64,000 nt of DNA from Marinirhabdus sp963793275 (lineage in GTDB: Bacteria > Bacteroidota > Bacteroidia > Flavobacteriales > Flavobacteriaceae). The notes beneath the pieces were generated by a model, which saw only the letters and a program-made list of their open reading frames with translations, searched no databases and was not told the DNA's origin. Positions 51,284 to 61,259 of this stretch are shown piece by piece. The DNA lies in NCBI GenBank assembly GCA_963793275.1, contig CAWBZL010000002.1, forward strand, positions 496,001 to 560,000, in the 5' to 3' direction. A program made the position numbers and the translations under genes. The number at the start of each line of letters is the position of its first letter. The stretch's first letter is position 1.

Positions 51284-52864
51284 ATGCAAATGGACAATCT
51301 CGTAACGGTACTTTTTATTATTGGTTTGGCCAGTAGTGTTTTTTATGGAATATTTCGGATAAGCAGATATGCATTTGTCGTCAATTTTCTATTGATTGGT
51401 GCTTTTGTGTATTATTTAAATGAACAATTACCATTGTTTCAAATAGCACTTTATTTGGTTTGTCCTCTGACATTAATTAATATAGGAATGTATGTATTCT
51501 TGCATAAAACGGACGAGCCTAAAAGTGGAAATGCCAAATATCAGGTCAATTTTGCCACCACAAAAGGAAATTTTAAACTGGATAACATCAAACGAGGTGC
51601 ATCCATAATAGGTTCTGCCGGAAGTGGAAAGACCGAGAGTGTTGTGTATGGATTCCTGAAACACTTTCAAAAAGAAGGATTTTGCGGAATTATTCACGAT
51701 TACAAAGATTTTGAACTGACCGAAATGGCTTATCCACTCTTTAAGGATGGCGATATCCCATTTAAGGTCATTTCCTTTGATAAAATCATACATAGGGTAA
51801 ATCCTATTGCGCCACGCTATTTAGAGAACGAGGAAAGCGTAAATGAGGTTTCAAGGGTGTTAATTGAAAACCTTTTGGAACAAAGGGAATCAGGAACAAC
51901 TGGAACTACAAAATTTTTTAACGATGCTGCGGAAGGCTTGATTGGTGGATTGATTTGGAAATTAAAAACTACCTATCCACAATTCTGTACCCTTCCACAT
52001 TTGATTGCCATTTATCAATATCTGGATACAGAAAGCCTTATCCAGTTTTTGGAAACCAATACCACATCGAGGGCAATGGCAGATGCATTTATTAGCGGAA
52101 AGGATTCCGAAAGACAGACTGCAGGTGTGAAAAGCACCTTGGCAAATGCGCTTAAACGAATTAGCACCCAACGGATTTTTATGGCATTGTCTGCGGATGA
52201 AGTACCACTCAATATAAATAGTCCTGAAAATCCTACCGTGATTTCGGTTGTGAACAATCCCAAATTTGAAACTTCGTATTCGCCTGTAATCGCCACCATT
52301 ATCCATACCATTACAAAACAAATGAGTGTGCGCAATGCAAACCCTTCATTTCTTATGATGGAAGAAGCCCCCACTATTCGTCTTTTGAATATGCACCGTA
52401 TCCCAGCAACCCTGCGGAGCTATAACATTTCTACGATTTACGTAATGCAGGACAAAATCCAAAACGATATGATGTATGGCGATAAGGCAAGCAAGGCAAT
52501 TTTGAGCAATCTTTCCTATCAGTTTTTTGGCAAGGTCAACGACCCAGATACAGCCAAATACTATGAACGCTTTTTTGAGATTATCAAAGACCCAACAAAA
52601 AGTATAAGTCGTGGGCATAACTTGGATTTTGATACACGTATTACTACAGGCGAAAAGGAAATCCCGAAAATTAGAGCAGATGTGTTTTTCAGATTAAAAC
52701 AGGGCGAGTTTATCACGTATGCTGATGGGAAAGATAAGAAGGTGCAGTTTAAATTGGCCAACATAAAAAGAGAGTTTCCAAAAGAATCGAAGCAATATTC
52801 TCAGGCGGATTTGGAGGCTAATTTTGAGAGGATTTTTGAGGAAGCGAGGTCTATATTTGAATAG
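51284..52864 (+). CDS. type IV coupling protein (VirD4/TraG-like ATPase)
   Basis: The 526-residue protein has two N-terminal membrane segments (residues ~8-24 and 30-68) and a Walker A at G110-SAGSGKT-117. The MMEEAPTIRLLNMHRIPATL segment contains Walker B-like residues and is typical of coupling proteins. It links the relaxase-DNA complex to the type IV secretion channel and drives export with ATP. The gene closes the plus-strand mobilisation operon. Confidence 0.88.
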   Translation: MQMDNLVTVLFIIGLASSVFYGIFRISRYAFVVNFLLIGAFVYYLNEQLPLFQIALYLVCPLTLINIGMYVFLHKTDEPKSGNAKYQVNFATTKGNFKLDNIKRGASIIGSAGSGKTESVVYGFLKHFQKEGFCGIIHDYKDFELTEMAYPLFKDGDIPFKVISFDKIIHRVNPIAPRYLENEESVNEVSRVLIENLLEQRESGTTGTTKFFNDAAEGLIGGLIWKLKTTYPQFCTLPHLIAIYQYLDTESLIQFLETNTTSRAMADAFISGKDSERQTAGVKSTLANALKRISTQRIFMALSADEVPLNINSPENPTVISVVNNPKFETSYSPVIATIIHTITKQMSVRNANPSFLMMEEAPTIRLLNMHRIPATLRSYNISTIYVMQDKIQNDMMYGDKASKAILSNLSYQFFGKVNDPDTAKYYERFFEIIKDPTKSISRGHNLDFDTRITTGEKEIPKIRADVFFRLKQGEFITYADGKDKKVQFKLANIKREFPKESKQYSQADLEANFERIFEEARSIFE

Positions 52865-52996
52865 TAAGGAAAAAAGACCTCACTTTCTTCGTTAACCTAA
52901 ATATCATTGAGCTTTTCTGCATCTATATTGAGAAAAAGGATGGAATGAATCATCTATAGTATTCCAAAAACCGTATCATTAAAACTTATTCGCCGA

Positions 52997-53752
52997 TTAA
53001 TTCATTACTATCTGACTATAGTCAAATAGTAGATGGTAAACATAAAATGATTCTTTTCCCCCAAAATTTTTTGTGTGAACTGAACTGTAGGTATTTTGAA
53101 AAAAACTGTGAAAACTTTGGAATTTTAAATATTGAAGAGTATTGATTTCTATATCTTTTTTTAAAATACTATTGGCTTTTGTCATTACTTTGTGATGGTC
53201 TATATTCAAATTCTCAATGAAGGCTATTTGTCCCTCAAAAGGAAGCCTTAAATTGGTGTGATTTCTATTTGCTACTTTTCTAATGTCACCTATATAAGCT
53301 TTTGTGTCCGATAAAATTCTGATTCGTTTACATTCTATTGCAAAATAGACCTGATTATTTTTGGACATCCATTCGCTTTGAAGTCCTAATCTATCCACGT
53401 ATATATCAATTTTATCGGGTTTCTGTTTAGAATCAACAAGGTCTATATATCTTTCTTGGGTTTCAGCAGCAAAATGAATATCTTCTAATTTTGAGATTTT
53501 ATCTTTTAATAGGTGTTTTTTAACGTTGAGATAATTATCTACTAAATCAAATTTCAAATAGTCCTCAAATGATAATGTACTATTCTCTTTGACTGCATTA
53601 ATAGAGTATGGATTTTTTGTTTTTTCCTTTAGACAAATCCCGTAACATTCGCATACGTAAGAAATTATTTGCTGTATTCTTTTATTAGTTATAGAAAAAG
53701 TATTTTTCCTATGTTGTATGAATTGGGATGCATCAGAAATCATTAACTTCAT
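52997..53752 (-). CDS. putative restriction nuclease partner (PD-(D/E)XK-like)
   Basis: The 251-residue protein contains DKIDIYVDRL followed by VYFAIECKRIR, giving a D...ExK arrangement consistent with the PD-(D/E)XK nuclease fold. Its start overlaps the end of the Eco57I-like methylase gene by 20 bases. It could be the cleavage subunit or a DNA-binding partner of the methylase. The fold call rests on short motifs and is tentative. Confidence 0.6.
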   Translation of the reverse strand: MKLMISDASQFIQHRKNTFSITNKRIQQIISYVCECYGICLKEKTKNPYSINAVKENSTLSFEDYLKFDLVDNYLNVKKHLLKDKISKLEDIHFAAETQERYIDLVDSKQKPDKIDIYVDRLGLQSEWMSKNNQVYFAIECKRIRILSDTKAYIGDIRKVANRNHTNLRLPFEGQIAFIENLNIDHHKVMTKANSILKKDIEINTLQYLKFQSFHSFFQNTYSSVHTKNFGGKESFYVYHLLFDYSQIVMN

Positions 53753-56700
53753 TACTTAAGTCATTAAACTCTGCTTGCTCAATAGTGTTTCTAAATTCTG
53801 CTGCGTCATACCAAGCGATGGCGCGATGCCAACATTTATACTCATTTGGTTTAATTATATAAAATGAATTATTTTCAAATCCCTTAATGTCCTTTTGTAG
53901 ATACAAGTTTTTTAGAGGATCACGCGTATTTGTAATTTGAGATATACTTAAATTGTCTGCCAACCTTTGCAATACTTCTTTTTCATCAAATTTATCTTTT
54001 GGGTATATAATTTTTTCTTCCGGTTCTACATTTAAAAGAACAAAGTTCATTGCAATGAAATAATCTAAAATGTAAATCTCTATTTGAATAAATTCATCCT
54101 CGTAAAGGTTCCCAATTTCATTTAGGTAAACTTCTGCATATTTTTGTAGAACGAAATCTTGGTTTCTGTAATGATTAAAATTAAAGTGAGTGAAATCCGT
54201 AACCAAATCTTGCTTGCTTTCTTGGAATTGGTATCTCGAGACATTAAGGGCATAATCTATTAAATCTTTTTCATAGTCTTTAATTTCGTAAATTTCAGCA
54301 ATTAACCCATTTATTTTTAAGAAAATCTTGTCATCAAATTCAGGCTCTCCTAGATTAAAATCTGAATAATGCTTTCGGAAAGAATTCAAAAATTCATCTA
54401 CCAATTTAATAAGCTCCTCATTCAATGAATTATCTGGCTTATTAAAAGGAATGTTCAAAAATTCGTCTACAAATCGAATAGCGGGCCTTGTACCAACACC
54501 CCAAGCGCTCGCAATTAAAAACATATAATAAGTAGCCATTTCTGAAATCAATAAACCATAAATAGGCTTGATTATATTTTTATTAAATGAAGAGATTGCA
54601 AAAGTACCCTTTCTAAATACCGAGTCCGATTCGCAATAAGAAATGACTGGTTTATTCCAATTCTTACTCTGCTCCTTTAATAGAATTTTACTCCCTTTAA
54701 AAATCTCTATTTTTCTCCCTCTTGAGAGTTTGACATCTGCTTCTCCTAAAGTTTTGGCCTTATTTACCTGTGTATAGTATTCATTTATTTCACTATTTTC
54801 AACTATTGGCAGTCCAATTAAGTTTGGATATGGTTTTGCATCCAGCCCCCTTTCTATACCAGCTCCTTTGAAAGTAGTTTTCTCATCTATTAAATCTAAT
54901 ATTTTTAATGTATTTTGAGACTCTAACCTTTTTATAAATCCAAAATCTAAAATATTTCCATATAATGCGACTTTAAACATCCAATCATTTTCAACAAAAT
55001 GTTTTTGAGCAATTTTCTTGTTGTCGTATTTTTCAATGACCAACATTTTAAAATACTTTAAAAATGAGTTCACCTTTATACTCAAATGTTCGACAGAATT
55101 TTCGAGATGATTTTCACTTTTCGCTTGGCGATAAAAGACTATCGAAGTTGGGCTCTCTTGCTGCTCGAAAAGAGATTGTTTGACAGCTGATAAATCTAAA
55201 AACTTATTTAAGCAGAAGGAAGTTAAAAATTTATGCTTAAATTCTCTGGTTGTAGTTGAAACATTATAAAAAACGGTGCTGGTTACTATTAAGGCTGTAA
55301 CAGTATCAACTTGCATAAAATCATTCGAACGCAATAAAAAGGATTGTGCAATTTCTAATTTGCCCTTAATTTTTTTGCTATAAGTATTACTGGAATTGAC
55401 CCATTCTAAGTGTTTATACGATTTATCTTTTTTCCAAGGCGGATTTCCTAAAATAAAATTAGGTTTTTGTCCTATAACAATCTCGTTGAATTTGTGGTCA
55501 AGATCAAAAAAATCTGCTTCAAATAAATTTTCTCCTAAGAAATTCGGGAAAGGATATTTTTCTATATCCTTTGGATTTTGGTAATCTAAGAGAGCGATAT
55601 ATATTGAAAAGCAAGTTACTTTTAAAGCCTCCGGATTAATATCAATACCAAAAAGATTGTTTTTAGCTATATTCCTGATAGATGTACTGAAATCCTTATT
55701 GTTCTCTTTGCCATTTAAGTTAATTTCTTTTTCAATCATCTTTCTTAAAGACTGGACTAAAAATATTCCAGAACCCACCGCAACCTCAAAAATCTTGCAG
55801 GAAGATGTATGACTGTTTTCTAAATACTTATCTATGGTATCATTTAAAATATATTCCACCAAAAAAGGAGGTGTATATACCGCAGCATCTAACTTTCTTT
55901 TTTCCTCATCAATTAATGACTCATAAATACCAGAAATTACTTCTACAGGAATAATTGAAAAGTCAAATATGTGAAAATAATATCCATCAAACAAGGTTCC
56001 TTGTTCTTGGACTTCTCCTTTAAAAACATCTGCTAGAAATTGAGATTGGCTTGAGGTTAATTTTATATCGAATTCTTTAAATAGAACCCCATTGAAATTT
56101 TTATTTAACTTAATAAACAAGCTGTCCAATTTGGCAGGATCCTGAATTATTTTACTAAAGCTAAATCTTTTCTCATCAATGCTATTTCCTGTGATTTCAT
56201 CATCGTCAATTTTAACCCCTCTATCAATCAAATAACGAATAAAAATTAATCGGAGGATTAAGGAATTTGCTTCGTTTTCAGTAAGTCCATCAGGCTTACT
56301 TATTAAAATTTGTCTAACAGAGCTTATATTTTGAAACAATCGATCATTTACCCGTTTCCGAAAATTATTTTTCTTTGTATTTTCGAAATATTCATATTGC
56401 AACCATTTCCAAGTAAGTCCGCTTTGTAAATTCCAAAAAGAAAATTTTGATTGTCTTTCCTCTGCATTTAAGGGAATTTCTTCCAGAGTTCTTTCTTTTT
56501 TATGGTAATTAAGAGCATTGTAAACTTTTACATCTTGATTTTTAACAATAAAAATCACAGGCGAATTGTCAAACGACCATACTTGTTTATGAATATCTAA
56601 TTCACGAGTTGACAGATGATTTTCATCAAGATAAAAAAAAAGCAATAAGGGTTGCTGATTAAAAACGTAATAAGCATCAGGATTAATTATTTCTAATTTC

Positions 56701-56753
56701 TGCTTAACTTCAGGGGCAAATCCATCATAGGAAATACCATCTGCTCTATCCAT
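53733..56753 (-). CDS. Eco57I-like N6-adenine DNA methyltransferase / restriction-modification protein
   Basis: The protein has 1006 residues. The N-terminal ~130 residues (SPVIFIVKNQDVKVYNALNY) resemble the start of type IIG-like enzymes. A SAM-binding motif is FEVAVGSGIFLVQSL, and the catalytic motif N437-P-P-W440 lies in FILGNPPWKK. TPPFLVEYILND precedes the SAM motif, as in Eco57I and BREX PglX-like methylases. The C-terminal part (RPAIRFVDEFLNIPFN) looks like target recognition. I cannot see a complete nuclease motif in this protein; the neighbour may supply it. It is a defence cargo module of the element. Confidence 0.85.
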   Translation of the reverse strand: MDRADGISYDGFAPEVKQKLEIINPDAYYVFNQQPLLLFFYLDENHLSTRELDIHKQVWSFDNSPVIFIVKNQDVKVYNALNYHKKERTLEEIPLNAEERQSKFSFWNLQSGLTWKWLQYEYFENTKKNNFRKRVNDRLFQNISSVRQILISKPDGLTENEANSLILRLIFIRYLIDRGVKIDDDEITGNSIDEKRFSFSKIIQDPAKLDSLFIKLNKNFNGVLFKEFDIKLTSSQSQFLADVFKGEVQEQGTLFDGYYFHIFDFSIIPVEVISGIYESLIDEEKRKLDAAVYTPPFLVEYILNDTIDKYLENSHTSSCKIFEVAVGSGIFLVQSLRKMIEKEINLNGKENNKDFSTSIRNIAKNNLFGIDINPEALKVTCFSIYIALLDYQNPKDIEKYPFPNFLGENLFEADFFDLDHKFNEIVIGQKPNFILGNPPWKKDKSYKHLEWVNSSNTYSKKIKGKLEIAQSFLLRSNDFMQVDTVTALIVTSTVFYNVSTTTREFKHKFLTSFCLNKFLDLSAVKQSLFEQQESPTSIVFYRQAKSENHLENSVEHLSIKVNSFLKYFKMLVIEKYDNKKIAQKHFVENDWMFKVALYGNILDFGFIKRLESQNTLKILDLIDEKTTFKGAGIERGLDAKPYPNLIGLPIVENSEINEYYTQVNKAKTLGEADVKLSRGRKIEIFKGSKILLKEQSKNWNKPVISYCESDSVFRKGTFAISSFNKNIIKPIYGLLISEMATYYMFLIASAWGVGTRPAIRFVDEFLNIPFNKPDNSLNEELIKLVDEFLNSFRKHYSDFNLGEPEFDDKIFLKINGLIAEIYEIKDYEKDLIDYALNVSRYQFQESKQDLVTDFTHFNFNHYRNQDFVLQKYAEVYLNEIGNLYEDEFIQIEIYILDYFIAMNFVLLNVEPEEKIIYPKDKFDEKEVLQRLADNLSISQITNTRDPLKNLYLQKDIKGFENNSFYIIKPNEYKCWHRAIAWYDAAEFRNTIEQAEFNDLSNEVNDF

Positions 56754-56953
56754 AAAATAGACAGCTCGGTGCTCAATTAGCCCTAATTGATTTAATATGT
56801 TATTTAATGGCTCGATTAGAAATCAAAAATTTATTTACACAAAAATAGAAGTTTTAATAGACCATCCATAAGATAAATTGTATTTGTTTTGTCAAGCGGA
56901 ACAGAATGATGTTTTATTTAAGCCACATAAATTCCGAAAATAGTCTGTTTATC

Positions 56954-57319
56954 TTAAAAAGGCCCTTTATCCCTCGGTCCATTATGGGTTACCTTCCATT
57001 GGCCATCTTTTTGAACCAGTTTAAAAACACCCGGTTTTGGGTCATAAGCTGTTGAATATTTTACCCAAGCCACCTCGCCATCCATAGCCTCATCCACCAC
57101 TTTAAAATTAGCTTCTGAATCTTTATCTTCAGTAAACATTGCTTGAATGCTTGAAAGGTTTGCATAGCCTTCCGAAGTGGTAAATTTTTTCAAGGTAGCT
57201 TCATCACCGTGATAAAAACTTTCGGCAACAACTTTAGCGGTTTCAGAAGGGGAAAGGTTCTTTTTTTCTGAACACGAGAAGAACAACAATACGAGCGAGC
57301 AAATGACTAAATTTTTCAT
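56954..57319 (-). CDS. DUF4878 domain lipoprotein
   Basis: The lipoprotein signal is LLFFSCSEKK. The DUF4878 (NTF2-like) domain follows: LSPSETAKVVAESFYHGDEATLKKF, then EVAWVKYSTAY and LVQKDGQWKVTHNG. Function is unknown. It sits 7 bases after traN and is probably cotranscribed with the tra operon, so it may protect or modify the envelope in the donor. Confidence 0.78.
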   Translation of the reverse strand: MKNLVICSLVLLFFSCSEKKNLSPSETAKVVAESFYHGDEATLKKFTTSEGYANLSSIQAMFTEDKDSEANFKVVDEAMDGEVAWVKYSTAYDPKPGVFKLVQKDGQWKVTHNGPRDKGPF

Positions 57320-57326
57320 AACGTTA

Positions 57327-58182
57327 CTAATTTGGGTTATTGATATAACTATGTGATATTTTCAGTTCAATATTACGTTCGCCATCTTTTTCGTGCAGTT
57401 CAAAAATTGCTCTGCGGTCATTGGATAGCGAAAACTTCGGCAAGACATAAACAAACCGAACCGTTTCGTTTTCTGTGATTTTAGAAGGCATATTATGTTT
57501 GAAAATCGGTTCTTGATACAGTCGTTGTAACGATTTCTTTTTCCCCTTCTGTCTTGTTTCAACAGAGAGTTTTAAGAAATTCAAATCATAATCCAACGTA
57601 GAATTATTCTTAATCTGGATGACAAAGTAAAGTTCTTCCGTATCAAAAACAATGTTCTCAACGCTCAAAACTATACCTTCGGTTCTCTTTTTAATCCTAC
57701 CTACACGCTGCTTTCTCTCAAGAAGATAGGAACTGAATTTCTGGTAGTAATAATTCCTGTTATCAACATTGCTTTCAGCAGTAACAACCGAAATAGAATC
57801 ATTCAATATTGGTCTTTCATTCCCGATACTACTTGACTTCGGAATAAAATAATTGAATTTTGATAGCTGCGCTTTATACCTTACAATATACGAAAAAATT
57901 GAACCATCTCTATTGACTATCAGAAGATTACTTTCTTTACCAGGCTTTGCTTGAAGAAGACCGAAATACTGCTCTTTTTCACGATTGTAGGTAAATATAA
58001 AATTTTCTGAACCGGTTATTCCCTGGCGAATAGGCTCAGGAAAAAATAGCGCAACATTTTTAGTGTCATTCGCATATATGGTATCAATTACAATTGTGTC
58101 TTGTGCTGTAACGTGCGAAGCAAATTCGAGGTGCAAAAGTGAAAACAGCTAGTAATAATGAAGTTATGATATATTTTTTCAT
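57327..58182 (-). pseudogene. traN: TraN-like conjugal transfer protein (DUF4138), frameshift in the signal peptide
   Basis: ATG 58182 begins MKKYIITSLLLAVFTF, a signal peptide, but then changes frame near 58134. One extra T in a T4 run would restore LHLEFASHVTAQDTIVIDT. The main part (residues ~25-285) matches TraN/DUF4138: DTIYANDTKNVALFFPEPIRQ, LLIVNRDGSIFSYIV and a C-terminal FELHEKDGERNIELKISH. TraN is thought to lie in the outer membrane, binding the rest of the channel. Without the restored frame the protein would lack its signal peptide and fail to be exported. Confidence 0.82.
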
Positions 58183-58212
58183 AATAGTGAATTTTTAAGA
58201 ACCCAATATGGC

Positions 58213-59141
58213 TCATAGTTTTGGTTTTAGAATAAGTTTATAATTGTTCAACACGGTCACTTTCACACTTCGGTTTTTACGTTTGAGGATTTTTGTGATA
58301 TCCACCAACTTCAGGAACACTTGGAATATTAATATCGCCTATAATATCGTCCAGGACTTCCGTTGTTATCTCTGCCCTAAAATTGTTTTCGACATAGATG
58401 CCCTCACTACCATCTGTAAATCGAAGGCTTTGAGTTTAGTGGGATGATGTTTGATATTTTCAATTTCTATTAAAGCACGATTGGGCTGAAAACTTATAAA
58501 CCCAAAAACGAGTGTGTTTTTTGGCATTTGCTTATCGTTAATTGTTGCAGCCTTGGTAAGGCGCATTCTTAATCTGGTATTTGCTTTTACTACTTGGTCG
58601 CCATCGACAACCACATAGATTGTTTCATCAGTATTACCGATAATGGAAATGTCGTTTGGTTTTGGCGAAGCAGCAAAGAACAATTGATGTTCTAAGCCTA
58701 ATTCTTTGGCTTCAATCTTTTGTTCTCTTTTAATTTCAGTGGAATCACTTCTTGTACTTTTTTGCGAATTGTTTTTCTTGAACCAAATTCTGATAGGTCA
58801 AATCAGAATATTTGAATTTTTCCTGCGGAATAAATGCTATCCACGATACGTTCTTTTTCACGTTGAGGCAAATCTGCATCATAAAAGCCAAGGGAATCAA
58901 TCAGTTTTTCATCATAGATGCTCGGTGCATTGTTTTCACGTACTTCCTTTAAATCATTGATGGCATCCAGTTTGGAATCGTATTCTTTTTGATTTTCTTC
59001 CAAATCGGGTATCAAGGTCTGTTCAAGGTTTTCATTTTCACTTTCATCATCACCCATAACCATTATAGAGTATGATATCAGGAAAATGAAGATTACTGCC
59101 AAAACCGCTGCAAATACTATTTTGTTCTTTTCTACTTTCAT
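58213..59141 (-). pseudogene. traM: TraM-like conjugal transfer protein, broken by several frameshifts
   Basis: The start MKVEKNKIVFAAVLAVIFIF gives an N-terminal membrane anchor. Pieces in different frames read IYDEKLIDSLGFYDADLPQRE, then SDLTYQNLVQEKQFAKKY, then GLEHQLFFAASPKPNDISII, and near the end FRAEITTEVLDDIIGDINIP. The order matches one TraM protein of about 310 residues. At least four one-base shifts are needed: near 58812, 58755, 58405 and 58290. TraM is a VirB10-like periplasmic link of the transfer channel. As read, no full-length product is made. Confidence 0.8.
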
Positions 59142-59161
59142 CTGTTGATATTTATTTGTTT

Positions 59162-59197
59162 TTAAAGGCCGATTACCTGCACAACTGCAGATGGGTC
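59162..59197 (-). other. hairpin between traK and traM
   Basis: On the minus strand CTGCA-GTTG-TGCAG lies inside arms GCCGA and TCGGC. There is no long T run. It could be an mRNA processing or attenuation site. Confidence 0.35.
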
Positions 59198-59200
59198 GGC

Positions 59201-59815
59201 TCAATTTTCATTGTTCAGTTTTTTTAAGGTGTTTTCAAAATAATCGGTTATCAATAATCCGTGTGGATTGTTCGGAAAGTTTCGATTGACCAAAATGAGG
59301 TTTCCAGTTGAAACCAGTTCGTAGGTGTCAATTATGGAACCTCTATTGATTTCAAAAATGGTCGTCGTGGTAAAACTATATGAACCATTATTTTCAATTA
59401 TTCTTGAATCGATACTCAACACTTTTTGAACCAAGGAGTATTGTAAGAGTCGATTATAAACACCATCAGCTTTCTTCTGACGATAAAGGTTGTCAATGGA
59501 ACTGTTACCCAACCAAAGCGCTTTTTCTAAATTGCGTTCATAGTTGCTCTCATCGATATTGTAGAAATACGTATGGAACAACTCTAAATGCGCCAAAGCT
59601 TCAACCCTGAAATTTTCTTTTTGGGTAACGAGTTTTAGCGGAATGATGCTACCGTCGGTATTGATTGCAAAGGCACTCTTTAGTGCACTTTTATGGGTAG
59701 TAAATGCCATCCAAACCGAAAATGTGCTAGCCAAAAAAGCAAACACTACGACTGCTAAAACGATAAACCTATTCAACTTTAGGACATTGTAAATATTCTT
59801 ATAAGGTGTTTTCAT
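59201..59815 (-). CDS. traK: TraK-like conjugal transfer protein (VirB8-like)
   Basis: The 204-residue protein has one membrane segment at ~17-37 (FIVLAVVVFAFLASTFSVWM) and a periplasmic domain ending in DYFENTLKKLNNEN. Its conserved pattern (HKSALKSAFAINTDGSIIPL, FHTYFYNIDESNYERN) is that of TraK in Bacteroidota elements, the VirB8-like scaffold of the channel. It is intact. It starts 11 bases after traJ and ends 59 bases before traM; a small hairpin lies in that gap. Confidence 0.88.
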   Translation of the reverse strand: MKTPYKNIYNVLKLNRFIVLAVVVFAFLASTFSVWMAFTTHKSALKSAFAINTDGSIIPLKLVTQKENFRVEALAHLELFHTYFYNIDESNYERNLEKALWLGNSSIDNLYRQKKADGVYNRLLQYSLVQKVLSIDSRIIENNGSYSFTTTTIFEINRGSIIDTYELVSTGNLILVNRNFPNNPHGLLITDYFENTLKKLNNEN

Positions 59816-59826
59816 TCTGATTTGCT

Positions 59827-60669
59827 TTAGTTGGAAAATAATCTTAACGTGAAGGACGTAGCGCGCCTGTATAACTTAAATTTCAGAAAGACGATAAAGC
59901 CAACTGAACCAAGTTGTACAACAGGAGCAAAAAAACCTTCACCTACATCTGTTCCAAAAAGGTTATTCCAAAAGTTTGTGTTGATTTCTGTGTATAGTGC
60001 ATTAACAAATACGTTGACCAAAAAGAAGGCTGGCACGAGCATATATACCGCTGCATACAATTTGAAAAAATTATAGGCGAGGGAACGGAATTTCTCAAAT
60101 ACAGCTAAACTGATGACCAATGGAAAAAATGCCTGCATAATGCCCAAAAGGAAGAATCGTTCTGCCAAAAAGAGCGGATAAATAAACAGGTCTAAAATCC
60201 ATAGGATGATACCAATGATAAAGGCAAATATTTTGAACCCGTAAAGTGGTGTTACCAAAGCTTCATAAAGCAATGTCATTGCATTTTTTGCAGCGTCAAT
60301 TAAATTTACATCTTCCTCTATTGGAATGTCCTGCATTTGCAAAGGCAATAAAGCTGGTGCAGTCCCTCGATATTGTGCTTCTATAGAAACCAAGATACTA
60401 TCGAAAAAACCTAACACTTGTGTCGAGAAAATGACCAAAAGGACTATGGCAAAATTCTTGGCCAATTCGCCTGGACTCAATCCCCAAGTGTACCCGTCCT
60501 TATCTGCAATACCTTCATTGTATTTTTTAAGGATATTTACCAGAAAAAACAGAACAGCAAGTGTTTTCATTCCTGCAATAGTATATTGCGAGAAGCTGCT
60601 GTTCTGTATGGTCTGGAAAACCGTATCTATATATTCCAATCCAATCCCTAAAATGATGGTTGCGGTCAT
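59827..60669 (-). CDS. traJ: TraJ-like conjugal transfer membrane protein
   Basis: The 280-residue protein has about six hydrophobic segments (for example TLAVLFFLVNILKKY, FAFIIGIILWILDLFIYPLF, YMLVPAFFLVNVFVNAL). It resembles the TraJ family (VirB6-like) that forms part of the inner-membrane channel. It is intact and begins 2 bases after traI, in the usual order I-J-K-M-N of CTnDOT-type operons. Confidence 0.87.
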   Translation of the reverse strand: MTATIILGIGLEYIDTVFQTIQNSSFSQYTIAGMKTLAVLFFLVNILKKYNEGIADKDGYTWGLSPGELAKNFAIVLLVIFSTQVLGFFDSILVSIEAQYRGTAPALLPLQMQDIPIEEDVNLIDAAKNAMTLLYEALVTPLYGFKIFAFIIGIILWILDLFIYPLFLAERFFLLGIMQAFFPLVISLAVFEKFRSLAYNFFKLYAAVYMLVPAFFLVNVFVNALYTEINTNFWNNLFGTDVGEGFFAPVVQLGSVGFIVFLKFKLYRRATSFTLRLFSN

Positions 60670-60671
60670 CT

Positions 60672-61255
60672 TTAATATTCGGTTTCGCGGTTATTTATTT
60701 TATCCTGCATTTTTCTGAAGGAAATAATATCCTTGTATCGTTTGGTTTTGGCTTTGACGTTAGAAACCATTTCCTTTGATTCCAGTTCTTTTTGTTTAAG
60801 AATTTCAGCTCGTTCAGCATCGCTCATTTTTAGATAATCGCTGGATAGGATTTCGTCTATGAAATCCATCGTGTCCAGTGAGTTTTGGACTATGGCATCG
60901 AATGATTCCACAACTCTGCTAACTTCGTCTGGCTTGATGTAAGGCGAGTTCAAAATATCCTGTAAATCGTTTTGCATCATATTGATAAGGCGTTGATTAT
61001 TTTGTCGCAATTTCTTGAACAGCATTTAGTTGTTGCACAACACTTGATACCTTCTCAATGCTTTCCTTTGCATCTTTTAGGAATTTTACAGACTTAATCA
61101 TTTGAGCTGTCTGTTTACCTGATTCTATAGAGTTGTTTTACCAAACTGATAAAATTGGTGTTGTCATAAGTGGGCATTCCCTGTGCAGTAGCATTACCCG
61201 ACATAAATAAGGTCAGGGCTACTGTCATTACTAAAATTTTGATTTTTGTCTTCAT
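60672..61255 (-). pseudogene. traI: TraI-like conjugal transfer protein (DUF4141-like), two frameshifts
   Basis: The start at 61255 gives a signal peptide (MKTKIKILVMTVALTLFMSG) and MPTYDNTNFISLVKQL. The frame changes near 61133 to ESGKQTAQMIKSVKFLKDAK. It changes again at an A4 run near 61035 to NNQRLINMMQNDLQDIL and runs to 60672. The combined protein of ~194 residues fits the position and style of TraI/DUF4141 helical secreted proteins before TraJ. Each break is a single base. The intact C-terminal frame alone lacks a signal. Confidence 0.75.
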
Positions 61256-61259
61256 AATA

